DNA of 64,000 nucleotides, taken from the NCBI GenBank assembly GCA_016787085.1, contig JAEUVJ010000048.1, positions 62,001 through 126,000 of the forward strand, in the 5' to 3' direction. Shown here in pieces: positions 44,227-53,703 of the stretch. The notes beneath the pieces are model-generated. The model was not told where the DNA came from. It ran no database searches and was given only the letters and a program-made list of their open reading frames with translations. This DNA is from Chitinophagaceae bacterium (GTDB lineage: Bacteria; Bacteroidota; Bacteroidia; Chitinophagales; Chitinophagaceae). A program made the position numbers and the translations under genes. Each line of letters starts with the position of its first letter. The stretch's first letter is position 1.

Positions 44227-44370
44227 TGTATAGATTTTTAATTTTTTTAGTTATCAAAGGACTGCAAATTTAAGTCCGTCACTAATAACAGGCAAAGCTG
44301 GCAGAAAGTTGTGCAAAACTTGTCATTCTTTTTTGTCAACTGCCTGACACACCTGCTATAAAGGCACTGC

Positions 44371-47300
44371 TTATGAATTCGTTAACACCTGTACCTCCAG
44401 CTCAGGTTTGTTTTCAATGAACTGAATCAATTCTTCATTCATCTCAAACGTATTGGTACCTCTTGTCAGTATCACTTTCAGGTTATTTTTGGGTTCTGCC
44501 AGTACAAAATTCAATGTGGTCTTTCCGCCGCGGTAGTTCTTCATATTCTTTTCTACAAAATCCACCAGTTCATTTGTTATATCCTGCGGATGCACTTCAA
44601 TATTGATCTGCCGGGTAAGGGTTTTCTTTAATGTTTCAGCCAGCGATACCAGTTGTACTTTGAATTCAAATTCATCCTTATTATAGCGGGGTTTGAAGTA
44701 CCCGGTGATCATCACCGTGGTTCCCTGTTGCAGGAACGGTGATATTTTCAGGTAATCCTCGCTGAATAAAGGAAATTCTGTTTTGCCGGAATAATCTTCG
44801 ATCACGAAGTTGCCGTATTTGTTACCGCTTCGGGCGATGCGATGCTGTGCATCGGCTACCAATCCAAGAATGCGGAATATCCTGCCGGGATTGGGTTGCA
44901 GTTTGATCGCCTCCCTGAATTCATTAAAATCAGCGATCGCAGTGATACCGTAGTGCTTCATTTCAAAACGGTAATGATCCAGCGGATGCCCACTCAGGAA
45001 CATACCGGTCACTTCTTTTTCAAAGTCCAGTTGCTGTGTCAGTGACCAGTGTTCACATTCAGGTAAGCGGGGTGGAGGGATCTCCATGGTAATAGGAAGA
45101 TCGCCGAATAATGTATTGGCAGTAGTGGCGTTTTGCGTAGTGATGACCTGCCCGTATTTGATGATCCTTTCCAGCCCGGTAATGGTTTCGTTTTCGGGGT
45201 GGTGAAAGAACTGAGCACGGTGATGTTCCGGGAAGCAATCAAAGCCGCCGGCATAAGCAAGGCTTTCCAGCGTTTTTTTATTGACCGTCCGTTGATTGAT
45301 GCGTTTGATGAAATCAAAGATGTTGGTATAAGCCCCGCCTTTCATTCTTTCTTCAATGATGCTTTCTACTGCCGCTTCGCCCACACCTTTCAATCCGCCA
45401 AGGCCAAAACGGATCTCACCGGCCTTATTGACGGCAAAACCTTTCAGCGATTCATTGATATCCGGTCCCAGTACTTTAATGCCCATTCGTTTACATTCTT
45501 CCATGAAGAACGTGATCTTATCAATACTACCGGCGTTGTTCAATACCGCCGCCATGTATTCGGCAGGGTAATGTGATTTTAAATAAGCAGTCTGATAAGC
45601 CACATACGCATAACAGGTAGAGTGTGATTTATTGAACGCATATTGCGCAAATGCTTCCCAGTCGGTCCAGATCTTTTCCAACTTTTCCGGGGGTAGAAAT
45701 TTTGCCGTAGCGCCGGTAATGAATTGCGATTTCATCTTATCCAGCACCGCCTTTTGTTTTTTACCCATCGCTTTACGCAACACGTCTGCATCGCCTTTAC
45801 TAAAACCTGCCAGTTTTTGCGCCAGCAACATCACCTGCTCCTGGTAAACAGTGATGCCATACGTCTCTTCAAGATATTCCTGCATTTCCGGGAGGTCGTA
45901 AGTGATCGCCTCCCTGCCGTGCTTGCGGTCAATATAGTTGGGGATATACGCAATAGGTCCGGGACGGTACAGGGCATTCATAGCGATCAGGTCTCCGAAC
46001 TTATCCGGCTTCAGTTCACGCAGGTATTTCTGCATGCCGGGACTTTCGAACTGGAATGTGCCGATGGTGGCGCCATGCTGGTATAGTTCAAATGTCTTTT
46101 TATCATCTAAGGGTATCTCATCTATGTTGATGTCAACGCCGTGGTTCTGTTTGATAAGTACCAACGCATTTTTAATAATGGTGAGGGTCTTTAAACCCAG
46201 AAAGTCCATTTTGATAACACCGGCCTCTTCGATCACATTCCCCTCTATCTGCGTTACCCATAATGGCGAATCTTTTGCTACTGCAACCGGTATTAATTCT
46301 GTCAGGTCTTTGGGTGCAATGATGATGCCGGCCGCATGAATGCCCGTATTGCGAACCGAACCTTCCAGCCTTTCTGCTTCATGCAGGACCCTTCCGGCCA
46401 GTGTTGTTTCCTGGTTATAGATGTCACGCAGTCTTTTCACATTCTCCAGTTCATCATTACCCAGTCCATCTTTTTCCTCAAGTGATTTTTCACCGTCTTT
46501 TTGTTTCATCGGTGCATGCAGCACTCTTCTTAGCTCAATGCCGGGTCTTTCAGGAACTAATTTCGCCAGCGCATTGGATTCCGGCAATGGCAGGTCCATC
46601 ACTCTTGCTACATCTTTGATACTCATCTTGGCAGCCATGGTACCATAGGTGATGATCTGTGCTACCTGGTTCTTACCGTATTTGTCAACGACATAATCAA
46701 TCACTTTTTGTCTTCCTTCATCGTCAAAGTCCGTATCAATATCGGGCATGGATTTACGATCCGGGTTCAGGAATCTTTCAAACAGCAGGTTATACTTGAT
46801 GGGGTCAATATTGGTAATGCCGATACAATACGCTACCACGGATCCGGCTGCTGATCCGCGGCCGGGGCCAATGAATACACCGATGTCACGTCCGGCTTTG
46901 ATAAAGTCACTTACAATTAAAAAGTAACCGGCAAACCCCATCGTTTTGATGGTGTACAGTTCAAACCTTATCCTTTCGTCTATTTCCGGGGTTATTTCTT
47001 TATAACGGTTTTTGGCGCCTTCCCAGGTGATGTGTTCGAGGTATTCATCCTGCGATGCGAACTTCTTCGGTACCTGGAAGAAGGGAAGCAGGATATCCCG
47101 CTTCAGGTTAAGCAGATCAACTTTATCAACGATCTCGTTGGTATTATCTATCGCTTCGGGAAGATCATGAAACACTTTGCTCATCTCTTCCGTCGTCTTG
47201 AAGTAGAACTGGTCGTTGGGAAAAGCAAAGCGCTTATCTTTTATATGCACGTCATCATCCACGAAATCACGAAGGGCGGGGGTCGTTATTTTTTCACCGG

Positions 47301-47997
47301 TATTGATACATAATAAAATATCATGTGCATTGAAATCGTCCCGGTCAACATAGTGTGAATCGTTGCTGGCGATGACCTTTACATTGTATTTTTTGGCAAA
47401 CTTCAGGAGCACTTCATTCACTTTATCCTGCTCAGCCATTCCATGCCGTTGCAGTTCTACGTAATAATCTTCCTGGAATATATTCAGCCACCATTTGAAT
47501 TCATTCTCACCTTCCTCTTCTCCTTTTTTCAATATAGCTTGCGGCACAGAAGCGCCAAGACAACAGGTGGTGGCAATGAGTCCTTTATGGTGCCGGAGAA
47601 TAAGCTCTTTATCAATGCGGGGGTATTTACCATACATGCCTTCGATGAAGCCCAATGAGGTCAGCTTGATCAGGTTTTGGTAGCCTTCTTCATTTTTGGC
47701 CAGCAGTATCTGGTGACAGCGCTTATCTTTTTGCTCTTTGGTAAATGTCTTCTGATGTCTTGTTTCGGTAATATAGAATTCACAACCTACCACCGGTTTC
47801 ACTTTGGGCTTGCCATCTTCGCCTTTATGCTTGTAGGCTTCCGCTACAAATTCAAAAGCGCCAAACATATTGCCATGGTCACTGATGGCTAATGCGGGCA
47901 TACCGTCAGCAATCGCTTTCTTGTATAGATTCTGTATAGATGCAGCTCCGTCAAGGAGTGAGAACTGGGTATGTACGTGGAGATGAGAGAATTTCAT
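44371..47997 (-). CDS. dnaE: DNA polymerase III alpha subunit
   Basis: 1208 residues. The PHP domain starts at once (MKFSHLHVHTQFSLLDGAA). The polymerase core contains GPGRGSAAGS and MPDIDTDFDDEGRQ with catalytic acidic residues, followed by the helix-hairpin-helix and OB regions. Replicative polymerase of the chromosome. The ATG at 47997 is chosen because the frame further up only translates heptad repeat DNA. The start lies nine bases from a tract of about 11 heptads, in its 5' leader. Confidence 0.96.
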   Translation of the reverse strand: MKFSHLHVHTQFSLLDGAASIQNLYKKAIADGMPALAISDHGNMFGAFEFVAEAYKHKGEDGKPKVKPVVGCEFYITETRHQKTFTKEQKDKRCHQILLAKNEEGYQNLIKLTSLGFIEGMYGKYPRIDKELILRHHKGLIATTCCLGASVPQAILKKGEEEGENEFKWWLNIFQEDYYVELQRHGMAEQDKVNEVLLKFAKKYNVKVIASNDSHYVDRDDFNAHDILLCINTGEKITTPALRDFVDDDVHIKDKRFAFPNDQFYFKTTEEMSKVFHDLPEAIDNTNEIVDKVDLLNLKRDILLPFFQVPKKFASQDEYLEHITWEGAKNRYKEITPEIDERIRFELYTIKTMGFAGYFLIVSDFIKAGRDIGVFIGPGRGSAAGSVVAYCIGITNIDPIKYNLLFERFLNPDRKSMPDIDTDFDDEGRQKVIDYVVDKYGKNQVAQIITYGTMAAKMSIKDVARVMDLPLPESNALAKLVPERPGIELRRVLHAPMKQKDGEKSLEEKDGLGNDELENVKRLRDIYNQETTLAGRVLHEAERLEGSVRNTGIHAAGIIIAPKDLTELIPVAVAKDSPLWVTQIEGNVIEEAGVIKMDFLGLKTLTIIKNALVLIKQNHGVDINIDEIPLDDKKTFELYQHGATIGTFQFESPGMQKYLRELKPDKFGDLIAMNALYRPGPIAYIPNYIDRKHGREAITYDLPEMQEYLEETYGITVYQEQVMLLAQKLAGFSKGDADVLRKAMGKKQKAVLDKMKSQFITGATAKFLPPEKLEKIWTDWEAFAQYAFNKSHSTCYAYVAYQTAYLKSHYPAEYMAAVLNNAGSIDKITFFMEECKRMGIKVLGPDINESLKGFAVNKAGEIRFGLGGLKGVGEAAVESIIEERMKGGAYTNIFDFIKRINQRTVNKKTLESLAYAGGFDCFPEHHRAQFFHHPENETITGLERIIKYGQVITTQNATTANTLFGDLPITMEIPPPRLPECEHWSLTQQLDFEKEVTGMFLSGHPLDHYRFEMKHYGITAIADFNEFREAIKLQPNPGRIFRILGLVADAQHRIARSGNKYGNFVIEDYSGKTEFPLFSEDYLKISPFLQQGTTVMITGYFKPRYNKDEFEFKVQLVSLAETLKKTLTRQINIEVHPQDITNELVDFVEKNMKNYRGGKTTLNFVLAEPKNNLKVILTRGTNTFEMNEELIQFIENKPELEVQVLTNS

Positions 47998-48006
47998 GGT
48001 CACCTG

Positions 48007-48082
48007 GTCAATAGTCAATAGTCAATAGTCAATAGTCAATAGTCAATAGTCAATAGTCAATAGTCAATAGTCAATAGTCAAT
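48007..48082. repeat. Heptanucleotide tandem repeat in the dnaE leader (unit GTCAATA, about 10.9 copies)
   Basis: Ten perfect copies plus six bases of an eleventh lie immediately upstream of the dnaE start codon, where the promoter or leader should be. It is the longest tandem array in the window. The unit has no spacer, which excludes a CRISPR. Confidence 0.97.
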
Positions 48083-48188
48083 CAAAGTGGTCAGGCGGCG
48101 AATTTCCGATTGTTTCGTGATTTGAAAAAGTGTTATTTCTTGCTTGTTGGGAATCTGTGAGCAATTAATTGGCGAAGGGTACACTGAT

Positions 48189-48216
48189 AGCCTTTAGCTA
48201 GCAGCCATCAGCTATT
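48189..48216. repeat. Degenerate heptads at the end of the beta-propeller gene
   Basis: AGCCTTT, AGCTAGC, AGCCATC and AGCTATT are in phase and cover the stop codon at 48212 of the minus-strand gene. Confidence 0.5.
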
Positions 48217-49459
48217 TTTTAGCAAAACTGAAAACACTGATCGAACCATTGGAGTAGCTGCATACCCAGGCTTCGAGTGTATCGTTGTCTTCAAATACAT
48301 CCACGCCTACCGGGTGGCCTTTGCAGGGAAGAGAAGCTACCTGCTTAAACCCATTATCGGTTATCTTGAATACATCCACGTAGTCGCTGTTGTAGCAGGT
48401 AACAAAAAGGAATTTGTGGTTTTTGGATAATATGATGGTCCGGGGTTGTGCATGCGTAGGCGCCGTAAATAATGTCTTGCCTGTCTCGGCGTCGATACAG
48501 GCTATCTTCGCCAGTTTGTTGTATGATACAAAAAGATGCCCGCTGGTGTCAAGAACAATGTGGCGGGGATTGGATTCTACACTGATGTCTGTTTCCTTCA
48601 TCCATGCCGTATTATTAATGACTGTGATGGAAGCTCCGCCCATGATGGCGACAAAAGAGCGATGCGCTTTATCGTCCACGGCTATTCCCCTTGGTATGGA
48701 TGAGACCGGCACTGTGCTGATCACTTTGGCATAGGGGTACTCATTTTCATTCATCTCCAGTATACTTACATCATAGGAATGCCAATTACTCACAAGCAGG
48801 TACTTGCTATCGGCTGTTCTCGATATGATCTTGGGTGTTTTGCCGGTTATAATGAGTGGAACATCGAATGAGTCTTTCTGCGACTGACCAGGATAAATAA
48901 CCCTGATCCTTTTTGAGATCTGTTTTTTTGTGCCATGTCCGCCTTGCATATCTGTTGCAGGCGTTGACATATTTGCTTTGATAGAATCAACCCAGATCGG
49001 CACAATACCTTCTGCGTTATGCAGCGATACCCATAATATCTTATCATCATGACTAAAACAGGCTTCCACCGGTTTTTCCTGGTAGGAAGGAATGGGTTTG
49101 TCGGTTACGTAATTCCATCCGGTGCCCTTGGTAGGTTTGAACTTGAATTCACGGATCACTTTTCTCGATGGCTGATCAAACTCGTACACACTCATGCCTT
49201 CGAGGTTCATGGCATAAAGCCTGGATCCGTTTGTATTGAACAGAACAGATTTGGTGCCCGGCGCTGCATGTAATAGTTCGGTCTTGCTGTATTCGAGATG
49301 GGAATACGGTTTAGGTAAACTGTCTGTTATCGTAGGGGCGATCACTGTATCAGCGCCTGCAACAAGTAATAATGCCTCTGCCCCCCTTTCAACGGTAGCC
49401 GAACTATGACAACCATAAACCATTACGGATACTCCGATCCATTGCAGCGCCTGTCTCAT
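48212..49459 (-). CDS. YncE-like beta-propeller lipoprotein
   Basis: From the ATG at 49459, 415 residues with a short lipoprotein signal (lipobox VYGC). The rest consists of repeated WD/YVTN-type blades, e.g. RGIAVDDKAHRSFVAIMGGASITVINN, RHIVLDTSGHLFVSYN and LSKNHKFLFVTCYNSDYVDVF, typical of the YncE/surface-layer beta-propellers. Binding partner is unknown. The gap 49460-49698 to the divergent NlpC gene holds only a possible TACTTTTG box at 49630-49637. Confidence 0.82.
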   Translation of the reverse strand: MRQALQWIGVSVMVYGCHSSATVERGAEALLLVAGADTVIAPTITDSLPKPYSHLEYSKTELLHAAPGTKSVLFNTNGSRLYAMNLEGMSVYEFDQPSRKVIREFKFKPTKGTGWNYVTDKPIPSYQEKPVEACFSHDDKILWVSLHNAEGIVPIWVDSIKANMSTPATDMQGGHGTKKQISKRIRVIYPGQSQKDSFDVPLIITGKTPKIISRTADSKYLLVSNWHSYDVSILEMNENEYPYAKVISTVPVSSIPRGIAVDDKAHRSFVAIMGGASITVINNTAWMKETDISVESNPRHIVLDTSGHLFVSYNKLAKIACIDAETGKTLFTAPTHAQPRTIILSKNHKFLFVTCYNSDYVDVFKITDNGFKQVASLPCKGHPVGVDVFEDNDTLEAWVCSYSNGSISVFSFAKK

Positions 49460-49698
49460 ATCTATAGGAGACAATATAATTCAAAATAACCAAGCGGGTC
49501 GTGTTGCTTGACCTATATCAACGGTGTTTTCATCACTGCATCAGGGCTGATCAGGTTAGTTTATTGATATACAATCAGGAAATTAAGATTTGATGTGGCA
49601 GCAGGCTGTTATTTATGAGTTATATGAGTTACTTTTGCAGACCGTCCCGGCGATCAGGCAGGGTTTTTGAACAAGCCCGGAAACTCTAAAAAGGTCTC

Positions 49699-50427
49699 AT
49701 GATCAGAAACTTATTCATTGCGTCACTATTTCTCACTTTGCTTGCTGGTTGTGCTACGATGAAGCCGACAGGCACAGCTAACAATAAGCCGGCGGCTTCA
49801 AAATCAGTAAATTCTGCACCTAAGCCCGCTGAGACTAAAAAGAACGACGTAAAGTTTCTCGATCAGATCACGTTAAACAACCAGGTCATCGCGGCAGCCA
49901 GTGAACAAAAATCGGACGTTACAGAAACAGCCACCACCGTCAGTTATACCGAAACAAAATCTCCTGTCAACCAGCTGTCAACTGAGAATTTTTCATCCCT
50001 TCAGCTAAAGTATTCCCAGCTCATGGGTGTTGAACCGGAGATGATAGAAAACTCAGAGCTGATCAAAAGCATTGATTATTGGTATGGTACCCGTTACCAG
50101 ATGGGTGGTATGACGAAAAGCGGGATTGATTGTTCCGCATTTGTTCAGGCAGTTTATCTTTCAGCTTTTGCCATGGCTATTCCCCGCACGGCATTTGAAC
50201 AATTCAGGGTTACCAACCGTATTTCAGCCGTGGAAATGAAAGAAGGCGACCTGGTCTTTTTTAATACCACCGGTGGTGTATCGCATGTAGGTATTTATCT
50301 CGGTAATAACAAGTTCGTGCATGCTTCTTCTTCAAAAGGGGTGACGATCAGCGATCTTTTCGAAACCTATTATCTTAAACGTTTTCTCGGTGTGGGCCGG
50401 ATTACAAAGCCCATGAGTAACCGCTAA
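49699..50427 (+). CDS. NlpC/P60 cell-wall peptidase lipoprotein
   Basis: 242 residues with a lipoprotein signal (LTLLAGC). An NlpC/P60 domain occupies the C-terminal half: catalytic Cys in GIDCSAFVQ (near 144), His in GGVSHVGIYLG (near 196), and a third polar residue around HASSS. It should cleave peptidoglycan stem peptides at the inner face of the outer membrane. The stop codon overlaps the stop of the convergent flippase gene by four bases. Confidence 0.93.
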   Translation: MIRNLFIASLFLTLLAGCATMKPTGTANNKPAASKSVNSAPKPAETKKNDVKFLDQITLNNQVIAAASEQKSDVTETATTVSYTETKSPVNQLSTENFSSLQLKYSQLMGVEPEMIENSELIKSIDYWYGTRYQMGGMTKSGIDCSAFVQAVYLSAFAMAIPRTAFEQFRVTNRISAVEMKEGDLVFFNTTGGVSHVGIYLGNNKFVHASSSKGVTISDLFETYYLKRFLGVGRITKPMSNR

Positions 50428-51926
50428 TCTTTTTTCAACCTTACTCTTTTCAGTATCGTTTGCCAGACCGGTTTTACATCGGGAGAGAGTTTCAACCCTA
50501 TTACACCTGCCCCGAATAGTATTATGAACGCAAGGCTGCGCAGGACCAACCCTGGTAATCCGTGAATTTCCCTGAACAGAAAATAACAAATGGTATAACA
50601 GGCGGCAGCCAGTATGGTGGCGTATAGTGATTGGATCGTAAAAGGGAAAAGTCTGAACTTTTTCCACAGAAAACCGATCCGGACGATATTATACACGGAA
50701 ATAGCAACCAGGTTCGCTATCGCCGGCCCGATAATGCCATATTGTTTGGCAAGAATATAACTGAGCGGTAGCATAAAAGCCAGCAGGATCAATCCGCTTG
50801 TCAGTTCGAACTTCCATTTCGTGGATGTAGCAATGATCTGTGAGCTCACTCCGACCCCCAGGTCAATGACACGGGTGATACCAAGAATAAGAAAAGCATT
50901 GAACCCCAGAAGAAAAGAACTTTTCAGGCCAAAAGTGATGATAGCATCCCGGTAGTTAAGTGCGATCAGGATAAAGATGCCACAGGCGAAAATGAGCATA
51001 TTGATAGATGAACGCTGGTAAACTCTTTGCAGCAGTTCCATATCTTTTTCTTTCCAGGCACGGGAAAGGTGACTGATGGAAGAGGCGACAATAGCCCGTT
51101 GCGGCGCCTGTATTACGCTGGTGACATATTGGGCCAGCCCGAATATACCTGCACTGGCTAACCCTCCGAGGGAAGCGATGACGAGGGAATCAAAAACAAG
51201 GGCTGTTGTCTGGATCAGGTTGCCTACATACACAAAGCTGCATAGCCGGATGATCTGTTTAAAATATCGTTTGCTCACTTTACTCACCGTGAATGTAAAA
51301 TGTGCTTTGTGGGTTGCTACCAGGTACACAAACAATATGACAGCAATGGCCGGGTAGGTAAAAGCATATAGCTTGATGAAGAGATCAAAGTCTTTTATGA
51401 TATGCAGCGAAAATAAAACGATAAGTATAGTGGTGAATATTCTCCACTGTACTTCCCGCAGGTAGCTGGTCAGAACGGCTTTATTGAAATTCCATGCATA
51501 TACTTCAAGAATGGTATATACAGTGAGGCCAAACCCCATCGGAAAGATCCAATAGTAATAACTGACCAGTAGCTGTGACCGTTCGCCGAATTTGCGGATA
51601 ATAACATCCCGGAGGAACCATCCGGCCAGCATGACGGCAATGAACCCGGCCGCAGATATAAGCAATGCCCAGGTAAGCATATCTATCTTTTTCGGCGGGA
51701 GATGGTCTTTATAATAGGGATAGAATTTGAAAATATATGGCGGCAGTCCCATTAAGGCAAAAGCCATCATCATGGAAGCGATCGCTACAAAAATTCCTGT
51801 CAATCCATATTCATCAACGCTGAACTGGCCTTCTCTTCCGAAAAAATAGGTATTGACGGCGCCGACTGCAAAGCCAATATAAATGATAAAGGAGGAAATG
51901 ATGCTTTGCCTGCGAATAGTGCTCAT
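50424..51926 (-). CDS. Polysaccharide flippase (Wzx-like, MOP superfamily)
   Basis: 500 residues with about 14 hydrophobic helices. The N-terminus SIISSFIIYIGFAVGAVNTYFFG and the ALMGLPPYIFKFYPYY region are typical of oligosaccharide flippases that move lipid-linked sugars across the inner membrane. No glycosyltransferase lies nearby, so the substrate is unknown. Its start is followed upstream by seven heptads and the M1 peptidase gene. Confidence 0.85.
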   Translation of the reverse strand: MSTIRRQSIISSFIIYIGFAVGAVNTYFFGREGQFSVDEYGLTGIFVAIASMMMAFALMGLPPYIFKFYPYYKDHLPPKKIDMLTWALLISAAGFIAVMLAGWFLRDVIIRKFGERSQLLVSYYYWIFPMGFGLTVYTILEVYAWNFNKAVLTSYLREVQWRIFTTILIVLFSLHIIKDFDLFIKLYAFTYPAIAVILFVYLVATHKAHFTFTVSKVSKRYFKQIIRLCSFVYVGNLIQTTALVFDSLVIASLGGLASAGIFGLAQYVTSVIQAPQRAIVASSISHLSRAWKEKDMELLQRVYQRSSINMLIFACGIFILIALNYRDAIITFGLKSSFLLGFNAFLILGITRVIDLGVGVSSQIIATSTKWKFELTSGLILLAFMLPLSYILAKQYGIIGPAIANLVAISVYNIVRIGFLWKKFRLFPFTIQSLYATILAAACYTICYFLFREIHGLPGLVLRSLAFIILFGAGVIGLKLSPDVKPVWQTILKRVRLKKD

Positions 51927-51935
51927 GCGGTAAAG

Positions 51936-51984
51936 GTAATGGTCAATAAGGAATAGTCAATAGTGAATGGTGAATCGTGACCAG
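51936..51984. repeat. Degenerate heptads (7 units) between flippase and M1 peptidase genes
   Basis: GTAATGG, TCAATAA, GGAATAG, TCAATAG, TGAATGG, TGAATCG and TGACCAG are in phase and fill the gap between two minus-strand genes. Two units equal or nearly equal the dnaE-leader unit in another phase. Confidence 0.7.
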
Positions 51985-52000
51985 GGACTGCGTTGTTGTA

Positions 52001-53659
52001 TCAGCGCTTTTTAACTTCAATGTAAAAATTTGGATCTGTACGGAAGCTACCTTCTTTAAACCCGTCGGTCATTTTCTGCGTTTGCCATTCTTCTTTTGGG
52101 GAGATCCACCTTTCTGTGCCGCCTGAGGATATGCGCAAAGGCATATTAAATCCTTTTACACAGTTCGTCCACCTGTAAGAAAAAGAAGAACCTTTGATTT
52201 TATACTCCAACACAGGGATCTTAACGGTACGCAGGTACTGATGAAATATCTTTGACAGGTCCTTGCCAGATCTTTTGCTGAAGCAGGCTTCCACTTCTTT
52301 CGAGGAAGTGGTCTTGTGATAAAAATCTTTGTTCAACCCTCTCAGTATCTCCTTGAATTTGGCATCACCGATGATCTGCCGGATCGTATGCAGCAGGTTG
52401 GCGCCTTTGGCATACATATCCCCGCTGCCTTCTTTATTAACGCCATAGGGGCCGATCACTGGTTTGTCATTGTCAATATTCCTTCGCAATCCCTGGCAAT
52501 ATTCATCGGCGGCTTTCTTACCGTATTTGCATTCCACAAACAGCGGCTCTGAATAATTGGTAAAACCTTCATGCACCCACATATCCGCAATGTCATTCGT
52601 GGTAATGTTATTGCCAAACCATTCATGCCCGCTTTCATGAATGATGATATAGTCCCAGTCCTTTCCCCATCCGCTGCCGGACAGGTCTCTGCCGAGATAT
52701 CCATTCATATACTTGTTGCCATAAGCGACAGCGCTTTGGTGCTCCATACCGAGATGCGGTGATTCCACTAGTTTGTACCCATCTTCATAAAAAGGATAGG
52801 GGCCAAACCAGTCTTCAAAACATTGCAGCATGGGCTTTACATCACGGCCAAATTGTTGCTTTGCTTTTTCAAGGTTGTAATCGAGTACCCAGTAGTCAAG
52901 ATCAAGTTTCCCTTTTTCGCCATTGTATTCATCATGCCAGTGGGCATACTTACCTATATAGGGAATGATATTATAATTATTGATCGGGCTTTTTACTTCC
53001 CATGTCCATGAGGTAGTGCCATCATTATTACTTTTCTTATTCGTGAGCCTTCCATTTCCAACGGCGGTCAAAGTATCCGGTGCAATGATCGTTAAGGAAG
53101 CACCGTTATCGGGTTCATCGCTTTGATGGTCTTTGCAGGGATACCATACGCTGGCGCCGAGTCCCTGGCAGGCCACACTCATCCACGGATTCCCTTTTTC
53201 ATCTTTCTTCCATATCCAGCCCCCATCCCAGGGTGGGTTGATAGCCTGGCGGGGTTTGCCGTGGTAGTACACCACAATAATATTGACGGTCCCGGGTTTA
53301 TAACCTGGCGTTTTTATGAAATATACATTTTCTTCTCTTTTAACGTTACTCATGGGTATTCTTGTAAATTTTCCCATATCCTCGTAAATAAATATGCTGT
53401 CAACCACCAGCGGCTGCTGCAGATCTATCTGCATCGTGTGGCCTTCCTTTAATACTTTGAACTCAATTTCCGAAGCGCCTTTGATTGTTTTCGTGGTGTA
53501 ATCCGGAGTTACATTCACTGTATAATGTAATACATCCCACCAGGCTCTTTCCGGTGTAATACTACCTCTCAACGTATCCTGTTGCGTAAACTGACAGAAA
53601 GATAAGTTGGAGGCCAATAGAAATGATAGCAGGAGGATCGTCTGGGAAAAGTATTTCAC
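52001..53659 (-). CDS. Secreted M1 family aminopeptidase
   Basis: 552 residues with a signal peptide (ILLLSFLLASNLSF). Zinc motif HESGHEWFGNN followed 18 residues later by the Glu in VHEGFTNY (near 340-365). The N-terminal-recognition motif reads GMEH in place of GAMEN (near 305). It should remove N-terminal residues from peptides in the periplasm. It is divergent from the ABC substrate-binding lipoprotein, with only 44 bases between starts, so peptide cleavage and uptake may be linked. Confidence 0.92.
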   Translation of the reverse strand: MKYFSQTILLLSFLLASNLSFCQFTQQDTLRGSITPERAWWDVLHYTVNVTPDYTTKTIKGASEIEFKVLKEGHTMQIDLQQPLVVDSIFIYEDMGKFTRIPMSNVKREENVYFIKTPGYKPGTVNIIVVYYHGKPRQAINPPWDGGWIWKKDEKGNPWMSVACQGLGASVWYPCKDHQSDEPDNGASLTIIAPDTLTAVGNGRLTNKKSNNDGTTSWTWEVKSPINNYNIIPYIGKYAHWHDEYNGEKGKLDLDYWVLDYNLEKAKQQFGRDVKPMLQCFEDWFGPYPFYEDGYKLVESPHLGMEHQSAVAYGNKYMNGYLGRDLSGSGWGKDWDYIIIHESGHEWFGNNITTNDIADMWVHEGFTNYSEPLFVECKYGKKAADEYCQGLRRNIDNDKPVIGPYGVNKEGSGDMYAKGANLLHTIRQIIGDAKFKEILRGLNKDFYHKTTSSKEVEACFSKRSGKDLSKIFHQYLRTVKIPVLEYKIKGSSFSYRWTNCVKGFNMPLRISSGGTERWISPKEEWQTQKMTDGFKEGSFRTDPNFYIEVKKR

Positions 53660-53703
53660 GATTGAACGGGTTTGGATTGTAAATTTAATCGTTCATTAGA
53701 AAT

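Noticed and set aside
48007..48082. CRISPR array
   Set aside because: The unit is 7 bases without spacers, and no cas genes are present.
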